Assembly (NCBI GenBank): GCA_012490785.1
Contig: JAAXCT010001783.1
Span: 1-64,000, forward strand
Reading direction: 5' to 3'
DNA from: Eragrostis nindensis
Taxonomy: Eukaryota > Streptophyta > Magnoliopsida > Poales > Poaceae
Length of the DNA stretch: 64,000 bases
This document shows, piece by piece, positions 11,913-19,633 of the stretch; position 1 is the stretch's first letter, and each line of letters begins with the position of its first letter. Position numbers and translations under genes: made by a program. The notes under the pieces are model-generated. The model searched no databases and had not been told where the DNA came from. It worked only from the letters and a program-made list of their open reading frames with translations.

Positions 11913-12991
11913 GCGCCGAACCGGCGCTGTGCTGTTTCCCCCGCCTTAAATCTCGCGTCCCTTCGTTTTCCTCCGCCCTAACGTGTGCAGGTGGAGATAA
12001 CGCACGCCTCGTCGCCGCGTTTCGTCCAAACGCCGCGCCTCTAGATCCGCGCCGGCGAAGCGACGCGACGCCTCGCGTCCGACGCCTCATGGGCCCAATC
12101 GGTAGGGAAGCCGGCTTGGGCTCCCAGGTAAAGCGGCTAGGAGCTGTACACGCTCCGACGGCCCATTCCCGGCCCAAGAGTTCGTAGGCCGGCCCAGCGT
12201 TGGGTTCGACGGCCGCTCTGGGTCAAAAACGAGAGTGAGGGATATCAAAGGGGGGCACCAGCGGCCAGTACCCAAGTGCGCGGAGCATATGGGCCCCTGT
12301 CGAATACGTCCGAGTCCGAGGACGAAATAAGCCCATGGTTTGCTCATCGAGAGCTGGCAGCGAGCCGCCGAGACCGGTCGAACGGACTCGGAAACTAAAT
12401 GGGACAATCTCCCGGATCATATGACACTGACCCCGCTGGTCTCACCGGGTCCCCGCTAAGGGCAAACCGGGGTGTCACTCGAACGAGCCCGTTTGCAACT
12501 CAAATGGCACCGCCCATCGAACCATCGAGGAATGGCGCGGACGGCCCCGATCCTCCATCCTCCCGACAGGATGCGGAAGGATAAACGAACAAAGTCGAAA
12601 CCGTCTTCGGCCGGACCCCCGAAACGATCGGGGGCTCGAAGGCATGCATTCGCACAAGAGACCAACAACGTGGTCGCAACACAAACTAAAACGGGTCTCG
12701 CGAAATAAGCCTCTTTATTCCATGGTTTTCTTTATACAAAGTCGATCGAAAGATCGTTAAACAAGAAAAAAGAGTTACATTAGTCCCATGAATCCATGGA
12801 TTGGCCACAAGTGGCCGGATAAAGAGGCCTAAGGGCCCCGCTGGCACCACCCGCAGCAAAAACTCCTATGAGTGGGTGGAACCAGCATGACGGCGCCAGG
12901 GACTCCCCCTCGAGGGTGGGGTGCTCAAACCAAGGCCACGTAATCCTCGCAGGAGCGACTCCTGGGACGCCGAGGGCTGACGAGAGCCCGT
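11913..12991 (-). other. spacer between the two antisense genes of the Gypsy element
   Basis: About 1.1 kb without a convincing ORF. It holds the likely upstream region of the spliced antisense gene and the 3' end of the second antisense ORF, with an AATAAA polyadenylation signal on the - strand at 12719-12714. Confidence 0.45.
12714..12719 (-). terminator. candidate poly(A) signal (AATAAA) for antisense ORF 2
   Basis: AATAAA on the - strand about 275 nt after the stop codon of the 124-residue antisense ORF, in the right orientation to end that transcript. Confidence 0.4.
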
Positions 12992-13366
12992 TTAATCCTC
13001 GCGGGAATGACTCCGAGTTCGGTGGGCCACGCCAAAGCAGGACGAAAACTTGCGATGGCGCCGGCGAGCACCGGCCGAACGTCGACGGCCGGCTTGGGTC
13101 GTTTGGCTCGAGTCATCGTCTCCTCCCTCGTCGGAGGAGAGAATGATGACCTCAGGCTCCTCCGACTCGGGCGCCGAGCTCCCGGCTACCGGATCTGGAG
13201 GCACCACCGCGAGCGGAACCGCTTCGACCACCGGAATCAGATCTTGGCAAGTGCTTGGAGGTGGAGGAGGCAAAGGACGCAAAGCTAGTATAGGGGGCAC
13301 GACGCCCTCTCCTTCTCTTTCCTTCGAGTCTCTCTTGCGCGAGTGAGATTTCTTATGCTTAGGCAT
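12992..13366 (-). CDS. small antisense ORF of the Gypsy element with a SUMO-interaction-like motif
   Basis: A 124-codon frame starting at an ATG on the - strand. The N-terminus is very basic (MPKHKKSHSRKRDSKERE), like a nuclear localisation signal. A proline-rich middle (LRPLPPPPPS) follows. Next come EEPEVIILSSDEGGDDD, a hydrophobic VIIL core followed by Ser and acidic residues as in SUMO-interacting motifs, and finally an Arg/Ser/His-rich tail. It has its own TATA box at 13410-13403 and an AATAAA downstream. I do not recognise a catalytic domain. A nuclear regulatory or chromatin-binding role is an inference from composition only. It could be an unlinked exon of the larger antisense gene, but the TATA and poly(A) signals argue for a separate unit. 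Confidence 0.55.
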   Translation of the reverse strand: MPKHKKSHSRKRDSKEREGEGVVPPILALRPLPPPPPSTCQDLIPVVEAVPLAVVPPDPVAGSSAPESEEPEVIILSSDEGGDDDSSQTTQAGRRRSAGARRRHRKFSSCFGVAHRTRSHSRED

Positions 13367-13402
13367 GGTGAGTTCGAAGAAACCCGGCTCAAGATGCGGG
13401 CC

Positions 13403-13410
13403 TATTTATA
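13403..13410 (-). promoter_or_regulatory. candidate TATA box for antisense ORF 2
   Basis: The - strand reads CCTATAAATAGGCCC, 37 nt before the ATG at 13366, so the leader would be only about 10 nt. It shares TATAAATAGGCC with the box at 11912-11904. Confidence 0.5.
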
Positions 13411-13898
13411 GGCGCACCGCCCGTCTAGCATGGACCGGGTGCATAAGGGGGCGGCCGCGGAAGCCGAGGAGCACTGCCCAGCCGCATCGACGCCACGTGG
13501 ACAATCCCCCACACGCCGCGACAAGCGAAGGAAGGATGGAATCCCACCACAGTCGGCCCGTGGGCTGCAGGCTTCGGCGGCCGCGCCCTCTGAGCAAGGG
13601 CAGGAGAAGTCCATCGGGCACCGTTGGCCCGCAGGATAAGCGCACTCCCCCCTCGGACAAAAGAAGGGGCCCGGGGGCTCGGTCATCGTGGCTACGGGAA
13701 GACGACACAGCTCGCTGCCGCGTTACGCAGTGAAAGCCTGAGAAAAGCCTGGAAGCTAGTCTCCTACTAGCTCCCAGCCTCGGGGGCTACACCCGGCGGG
13801 TGCGCTCGCGCGCACCCGCCGGCGAACTGAATGGCCACGTCAGGCAGCCGTACCAGTCCCGACGACAGCACGGCGCTCTCGCCAGGACTCGGGGCTAC
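13411..13898 (+). other. 3' internal end of the Gypsy element with polypurine tract
   Basis: Non-coding sequence that ends in GACTCGGGGCTAC (13886-13898) immediately before the 3' LTR. A G-rich tract at this place primes plus-strand DNA synthesis. CTCGGGGGCTAC-like tracts directly before TGTCGG are common in Tat elements. Confidence 0.6.
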
Positions 13899-15096
13899 TG
13901 TCGGATACCTATTTTCTAGGTACCCTATACGGTATACACGCGGAATAATGAGGTACGGGAGCCGCCCGAGACCCAAAGGCCTTGTATATAGCTAAGAAAT
14001 GGAAAGCTGGGCCCCTGGAGTGGCCCAGTCGGGCGGAAGGCGCAACAACGGCCTTCGGCCCACAGAGCCTCCGTTCCTCACGGCCTGTTAAGGGACCGGG
14101 CGCACGTGGCTGCACGAGCGCAGCCCCCCACCCTGGACCGCGATTGGTCCAGCGTTAAAGGAGCCCGCCTTGGACGTGGCAACGAACCCGACTCCCCGCG
14201 GTAGGAGTCGGGCGCCGCGGAGTCGAGCGACGCCTCCGACCGAACTCCGGCCAGCCGCCGTCCGCCGCCCATGTACCCCGGTGGTGGTCGGGAGAGGGAC
14301 ACGACCCGAAGCGAACCCGACCACCGCGGCCGGAAAGCAAGCTCGGCAGCGGCATGGAAGCGTTGGTCAAACCCCAAGTGTACGGCCAGCCAGATTTGGA
14401 TAAGAAGACGCTCCATATCCACTCCTGGGCGGTGCGAAGGTACACTATGCCTGACGCACGGCCGCGTGGGGGCGTCGCATCCGGATCAGGCGTGGAACGG
14501 GGAATGCATGCACCAAGTACGCTACACAGTAGCAACAGCGCGCGAAATGACCGTCGCCCAACTCCACAGGCATCAACAGCACACCAACAGCGATCAACAG
14601 TGCGGATCAGGGAATGGGCGCTCCACAGCGCCCAGACAAGACCTGGATGACATCATCACACCACCTGGCGCGGAGATTGCGGCGGAAGACACCGGAGCCA
14701 GCGAGGACGGCTCGACTCCGCCTCCGTAGCCCTCTCCCTTATCTTTCTTTTCTTTTCTTTTTCTTCTTTCCTCCATCTGTACCGTTCTTCCTTGTTGTAT
14801 AAAAGGGAGAATTGGGCCCAGGAGGGGAGAGGAGACTTCTTTTGGGCTTACACAACAGCTCATTTCTCACACGAGCAAACACACTCGCACACAACGCAGA
14901 GACAGAGACTTGGGAGCGAATCCCTCTCTCGCCACGGCTTGTAACCCCTACTACGAGCAACACGAGCGAAACCTCAAACTGGACGTAGGGCTTCTTTTGC
15001 CTGAACCAGTATAACCCACTGTGTCAAACACAATCCATCTGATCGCCGTGGAACCGCGCACAAATCTACTCGTCGGCCGGTTACCAAACACCGACA
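13899..15096 (+). repeat. 3' LTR of the Tat-type Gypsy element
   Basis: 1198 bp, TG...CA, collinear with 32-1223. The TATA box is at 14798-14805. Sequence after 15096 (ACAGTCTTTGG) is unrelated to the primer-binding region, which fixes the end. Confidence 0.93.
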
Positions 15097-15206
15097 ACAG
15101 TCTTTGGCCTTTGACAGCCAGCCCATTCTAGAGAAAAAATCACTAGCATGAGTACAACAACTTTAAACAAGTCCCGATGTCATCAGGTTCACCTAATGCA
15201 GCGGAT

Positions 15207-15498
15207 GTGAAAGGGGTCTTGGCCTAGTGGTTAAGACATCCGAGTAACACCTCACAGGTCCTGGGTTCGACTCCCCGTGTGAGCGAATTTTCAAGGATTT
15301 AACGGCATTTGTGCTTTCAGTGGTAGGTGACGCTCCCGTCGACAGCGAGGCGCCAGTGATGACTTCGTATCTCTAGATTTGCCGGCTCAGTCTTCGAAGA
15401 TGCTCATAGGGGTAGGGTTTGCGTACGTGTGTTCATAGGGGTGAGTGTGCGTGCGTTGTGAGTGTCTGAGTTGTACTGTGTAATCTCAAAAAAAAAAC
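15207..15498 (+). mobile_element. tRNA-derived SINE
   Basis: About 290 bp with an internal RNA polymerase III promoter: A box TGGCCTAGTGG (15220-15230) and B box GGGTTCGACTCCC (about 15264-15276). A unique body and a 3' A-tract (about 15488-15497) follow. It is flanked by a perfect 15-bp direct repeat CCTAATGCAGCGGAT at 15192-15206 and 15499-15513, as made by LINE-type target-primed insertion. A third copy of the same 15-mer lies at 15531-15545 (see findings). Confidence 0.9.
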
Positions 15499-15513
15499 CC
15501 TAATGCAGCGGAT

Positions 15514-15530
15514 TCTTAAAAAAAAAAAAA
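15514..15530 (+). mobile_element. tail-only retroposition scar (TCTT + A-tract)
   Basis: 17 bp, TCTT plus 13 A, lying between the second and third perfect copies of CCTAATGCAGCGGAT. It fits an insertion truncated to little more than its poly-A tail, at the same site as the SINE. Confidence 0.6.
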
Positions 15531-15621
15531 CCTAATGCAGCGGATATCCTATAAAAAGAAAGTCCAGCGGAGATGCCCTCAAAAGGAAAAAGTAATGCAG
15601 TGAAGAGGCCCCAGCAGCGTG

Positions 15622-15908
15622 CACTAATTTTTGACAGTGGGCCAAACTTTTCCAAATGACAGATGTGTCCAATCTCCGGTGAATTCGTGATGAAATTTAA
15701 CCCTCGGCAGCCAATCTATGATGATTCTAGTTTTCCACCTATGACGTTTTTTAGTTTTAAATTGTAACGGTGTGGTGTCGTCATAGAAATAACAACCAGT
15801 TTTATAATCAGTGGGCCCCATCAGTTATCCGTGACGAAATTCTAAATCGCCAACGCTAGCGTTAACCGTCACCCAAAAAAGTCACAGATCTCCAGATTTG
15901 TTGTAGTG
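15622..15908. mobile_element. possible miniature CACTA-type element
   Basis: The right end read on the - strand is CACTACAACAAATCTGG, a typical CACTA terminus followed by GTGAC-rich subterminal repeats. A CACTA at 15622 could be the left end. The candidate 3-bp flanks (GTG and TAT) do not match, so the left boundary is weak. Confidence 0.4.
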
Positions 15909-16742
15909 TATGACTGAGATGTTGGGCAATACATATAGTATAACACAAAATTATTATCAATATAACTGAGATGTGATATAAAATTTCATCTAAGGTACAT
16001 ATTTAGTAATAAAAATATTTAACATTCAGTTTACATTATCATTGTGCTTGCAAACGTAACTTTAAAATAAAAAAAAACTATATCGATTTATATGCCTTTC
16101 TAATTTCTAGCCCGTGTGGTATACGGGTTGAAAGGCTAGTTTCGGTTAACCAGACGTAAAATTGAAACAAAATCTAGTTAATCGAAGTGAACCGATATGA
16201 AAACTGAAGTGGAAATTAAAGACTGAAATAACTGCAAATTTTGGTTAATTCAATTCGGGTACTGTTTTTCCGGTTAACCAATCTCGGTCCGTCTGAGAAG
16301 CTGACCGAGGCTTTCGCCGAGGAGCGAAGTCTTGAGACAATGCACTGATGGACACAGGTGTAATTTGTAAGATCACTGAACAGACTGTAGCAGTATAGGG
16401 CCCTTCCATGTTGCGCCCGTCTTCGTTTGTTGTAGTCGGTGAGTATCGGCACTGATCCACTCGCTGCTGTAGGAGTACGTACGTCGCTTGTAATCACGGC
16501 GTGCATTTTTGCGGACTCAACTCACCCACCCACCGTTGCTTATTCGAAACCATACTCGCCGGCGTCGGATCGGAGCAGCAGCAGCGGAGCGAATCGACCT
16601 GATCGGAGCAGCACCAGCGGCGCATCATCTTTCGCGTCATCAGGGCGCACATTGCGGTGTCACCGTACGAGATCGATCGCATGCGGTCTGTGCGGAGCCC
16701 AGGCGACCCTCCGCTCGATCGCTTCAGCGACGCGGTTGATCT

Positions 16743-16744
<2 letters not shown>
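15909..16744. other. intergenic sequence
   Basis: AT-rich to mixed sequence without a credible gene. Confidence 0.4.
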
Positions 16745-16775
<31 letters not shown>

Positions 16776-16779
16776 GAAG
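16745..16779 (-). mobile_element. tail-only retroposition scar (CTTCGC + A29)
   Basis: 29 T followed by GCGAAG, flanked by the perfect 16-bp direct repeat GACGCGGTTGATCTAA at 16729-16744 and 16780-16795. On the - strand the insert reads CTTCGC then 29 A, so the duplication and tail match a target-primed insertion truncated to 6 nt of body. Confidence 0.75.
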
Positions 16780-17393
16780 GACGCGGTTGATCTAAATGTT
16801 ATTGTAGCACTCGTCGTTTACTCGGTCTCGATTTGCAGTGGCGCGTAACGACGACGTGTGCGTTCCTTCTGCGAACTTTCGCGGCTGACACGGCCGATCG
16901 ACCCCGCGGACCCGCGGAAACGACACCCGAACTGGAAAATCGGCCCCGTCCTTTTGCTCCCGTCCTGTCGCCGTCCGTCTATATTGCCCAGAATACACGG
17001 ATACGGATACTAGTACACGATACGGCGATACTCCAATACTTTATTTTTCTAAAAATAAGATACGGAGATATGCCAATATATATATATATAAATAAAAATA
17101 AAAAAGAGTTCTAGATACTAAAATGTGACAAATAAAAGTTTCAGAGACTAAGATGCCTCATAAATTTATATATTCATATGTTGTATAATTATTTAAAAAG
17201 AGAAAGGGTGAAATAAAAAGAAACTGACTTTATTTTATCTGTTCCACGAATGAATGCCGATCGTCTCCGTTTCCGACCTTCCATCCCGCACTCTCTCTCT
17301 CTTTTTACGGCGGCCGCGGCTCATCCCGCACCCTCTTTTTCCGTTCGTGCTCTCTCTTTTCGACGGTCAAGGTTCATCTCTCTTCCTCTGATT

Positions 17394-17531
17394 CAGCCTG
17401 TTCGGTTGGAGGTTTTATGCCGGTGCACAGTTTTTCTGAGAGAGAACACTGTAGCTGCTGGAAGCACTACTGTAGCGCAGTGAGAGGGAAGCAGCAGCAG
17501 CCGGCTGGAAAACCTCCAGCCTAACACGCTG
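17394..17531. mobile_element. MITE with ~23-bp terminal inverted repeats
   Basis: 138 bp. The left end CAGCCTGTTCGGTTGGAGG and the inverted right end CAGCGTGTTAGGCTGGAGG match with three mismatches and continue into GTTTT. The flanking ATT is duplicated (17391-17393 and 17532-17534). A 3-bp duplication points to a PIF/Harbinger or CACTA relative; I cannot choose. Confidence 0.65.
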
Positions 17532-18072
17532 ATTGTCACATAGTATTCGAGAAGTATCCGAGTATCCAAATAGGTATTCGATACCGGTACGCGAGTTTGA
17601 CGAAGTATCCGTGTTTCGGAGCCGTCCGTTGCCCGCCCGCCCGGCCCGAGTTTTTCCTCGGTCCAAGTCGCGCCGAGCAACGACTTGCAGATCATCAATC
17701 TTTAGCCAACGAGAGCGACGGGTGGAGGAGAGGAGACGATGTGCTTCAACTAGTCAACTATGGCCTTGACTGATGAACCTGCGCTCGATCGACCACTTGC
17801 TTGCATCTCGGCCGTCCACCTCACTGCTCTGCTCGGGCACGGGCGCGGACTTCCGTTTCCCGCCAGTCAACGGTGAAACCCCGAAGCTGCCCTTCCGTTT
17901 CCCGCCAGTTTGCCGCAGTGTTACGAGGGCATTTTAGTCCTGGATTTACGTATATATGTAACCGCCAACTGAAATCACCACGCTCTGTGTCACTCTCTCC
18001 TCAGACAGCGCAAGCCTTTCCGCGAAACTGCAGCCCTCGCAGCTCGGCGGAGCAGAGGCGATCAATTATCCC
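17532..18072. other. upstream region of the first RING-H2 gene
   Basis: About 540 bp with no coding frame that resembles a gene. It holds the likely promoter and 5' leader of the RING-H2 gene at 18073. Confidence 0.35.
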
Positions 18073-18837
18073 ATGGGCTCCGACGACGGCGGCGGCAACA
18101 AACCGCACCCTGCGGCGAAGATCCCGCGGGCCCCGTGCGACGATGGTCAGAAACTCTGGTACCGGGACCGACCGCACATAATCGCCGGGCACCAGCAGCA
18201 GCCGCAGCAGCAGGTGCGCGAGTCGGAGGGCTACGCCGTCGCCGGCAAGCTGCTCCTCGCCGCGGCGGGGGCGCTCGCGGGCATGCTCCTGGCGCTCGTC
18301 ACGCTGTACCTCTACAACAGCGCCCGTCGACGCCGCCTCGGCCTCGGCGGCAGGGGCCGGCGGCTGGACCGGAGCCTGGCCATCATCATCGCCGGGGGCG
18401 GCGGCGAGGACCGCCACGACGGCGCCGCCGGGCCATCGCCGCGCGGGCTCGACCCGGCCGTGCTCCGCGCGCTGCCCGTGGTGCCCGCCGGCGCCGGGGC
18501 GGGCGACTGCGCGGTGTGCCTCGCGGAGCTGGAGCCCGGGGAGAAGGCGCGCGCGCTGCCGAGGTGCGGCCACCGCTTCCACGCCGAGTGCATCGACGCC
18601 TGGTTCCGCGGGAACGCCACGTGCCCGCTCTGCCGCGCCGACGTCGTAGCGCCGGACGCGGCGGCGGACGAGGCAGTACCCTCCGCGCCGTCGGAGGTGC
18701 GCGTGGACGTGGCGGGGCTCCACGCTGCCGCGGCGGCTGCGGCGGGCAAGGCGCCGGCGATGGGGAGGCTGCCGAGCGGCACAGACCTTGACAAGACGAG
18801 GCGGGTCTTTGCTTCCACCCGATCCGTGTCGTTCTGA
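18073..18837 (+). CDS. RING-H2 finger E3 ubiquitin ligase, ATL type
   Basis: An intronless 254-residue protein, as usual for ATL ligases. One transmembrane helix lies at residues ~56-81 (AVAGKLLLAAAGALAGMLL onward) followed by an Arg cluster. The ATL 'GLD' motif is present as RGLDPAVLRALPVV (124-137). The RING-H2 finger spans 146-187, with Cys146, Cys149, Cys165, His167, His170, Cys173, Cys184 and Cys187 all present, and Trp177 at the E2-contact position. It would recruit E2-ubiquitin at a membrane. Family members act in defence and hormone responses; the substrate is unknown here. The start was chosen as the first ATG, at CCCATGGGC. A second RING-H2 gene lies at 30710. The frame is intact. 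Confidence 0.93.
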   Translation: MGSDDGGGNKPHPAAKIPRAPCDDGQKLWYRDRPHIIAGHQQQPQQQVRESEGYAVAGKLLLAAAGALAGMLLALVTLYLYNSARRRRLGLGGRGRRLDRSLAIIIAGGGGEDRHDGAAGPSPRGLDPAVLRALPVVPAGAGAGDCAVCLAELEPGEKARALPRCGHRFHAECIDAWFRGNATCPLCRADVVAPDAAADEAVPSAPSEVRVDVAGLHAAAAAAAGKAPAMGRLPSGTDLDKTRRVFASTRSVSF

Positions 18838-19097
18838 CAGGACAGCACTCGCCGGGAGTTGGGAAGGTTCCTCTGTTTTTCCCTGCAGGGATCTCATCTT
18901 CATGGTTAGCGCAGCGGCGCTCTGCCATTCGACTGTACTGTACATAGATTTGTCGCTCATGCTGCGCCTACTATATTTTGTTTCGGATTCTTGGCTGATG
19001 AAGTGATGAGTATAATTTTTGAATGATCAACTGAATATCTTATTGTGCTGGGTGAATTAGTTACTGCGTGGCGATAATTGACTGAAATGGGCTGGCA
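18838..19097. other. 3' flank of the RING-H2 gene up to the Copia insertion
   Basis: AT-rich 3' untranslated or intergenic sequence ending in TGGCA (19093-19097), the left copy of the Copia target duplication. Confidence 0.6.
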
Positions 19098-19388
19098 TGT
19101 TGAATATTATGGGCTTTTAAGCCCATAATAGTGCAATAATTCTATTTAGTCTAGGCCCATAATTAATGCAATAATGGTTTAGTCTCACATGGGATTCCTA
19201 TCATTAATTGACTCAACTTATTAGGTGGATTTCTGGTACATCTTCAGAAAAGTTGAGAGAGGCTAGTGGCGAGCCACACGCGCGCGCGCGCCGCCGCCGC
19301 CGCCGAGCCGAGCCATGGCGGGCGGGCGTGTCGTGGCGTGGCGTGGCGTGGCGTGGCGGGCGATTCGTTATGAGACGTCTTGCCGTAT

Positions 19389-19398
19389 CTATATATAG
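19389..19398 (+). promoter_or_regulatory. Copia LTR TATA box
   Basis: CTATATATAG, conserved at 24862-24871 in the 3' LTR, about 240 nt before the gag ATG. Confidence 0.6.
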
Positions 19399-19633
19399 TG
19401 CCCCTTCCATACGCCTGGAGACTCTCGCTCTCGCTTTCCCAAACTTCAATCCTTCCGCTCGTGTTGCTTTCGAAGACTTCCCGCAAGAGACATCTGCCGA
19501 GTGTGCGGGCGATCAGGTTTTTGGGGAACGCGACTGTTCGCTTTCGATCGACTTTCCGGAGCGCGGCGGTTCTGCACTGCGTACATTGTCCTGCATCAAC
19601 TAAGATCGACTACATCGAACACACTCAAGAACA

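Larger units (their letters stand above)
32..15096 (+). mobile_element. Ty3/Gypsy LTR retrotransposon, Tat lineage (RIRE2-like), ~15 kb
   Basis: A complete element bounded by two ~1.2-kb LTRs that start TGTCGGATACC and end ACCGACA. Internal order is gag, aspartic protease, reverse transcriptase, RNase H, a second archaeal-type RNase H, then integrase, all on the + strand. This is followed by ~6.2 kb of extra sequence with genes on the - strand. The second RNase H and antisense extra ORFs after integrase are characteristic of the Tat lineage in plants. Gag-pol is broken by about ten single-base frame shifts but has almost no in-frame stops, so it looks recently active or mis-sequenced rather than ancient. 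The flanking 5-mers (GACAT on the left, ACAGT on the right) do not form a target-site duplication. Confidence 0.93.

Noticed and set aside
15207..15290. A functional tRNA gene
   Set aside because: A and B boxes are good, but the sequence does not fold into a full cloverleaf by eye, and the tail and target duplication show it is a SINE head.
18001..18960. 319-codon - strand frame opposite the first RING-H2 gene
   Set aside because: A shadow of a GC-rich coding exon; the + strand has a full RING-H2 protein with all zinc ligands.
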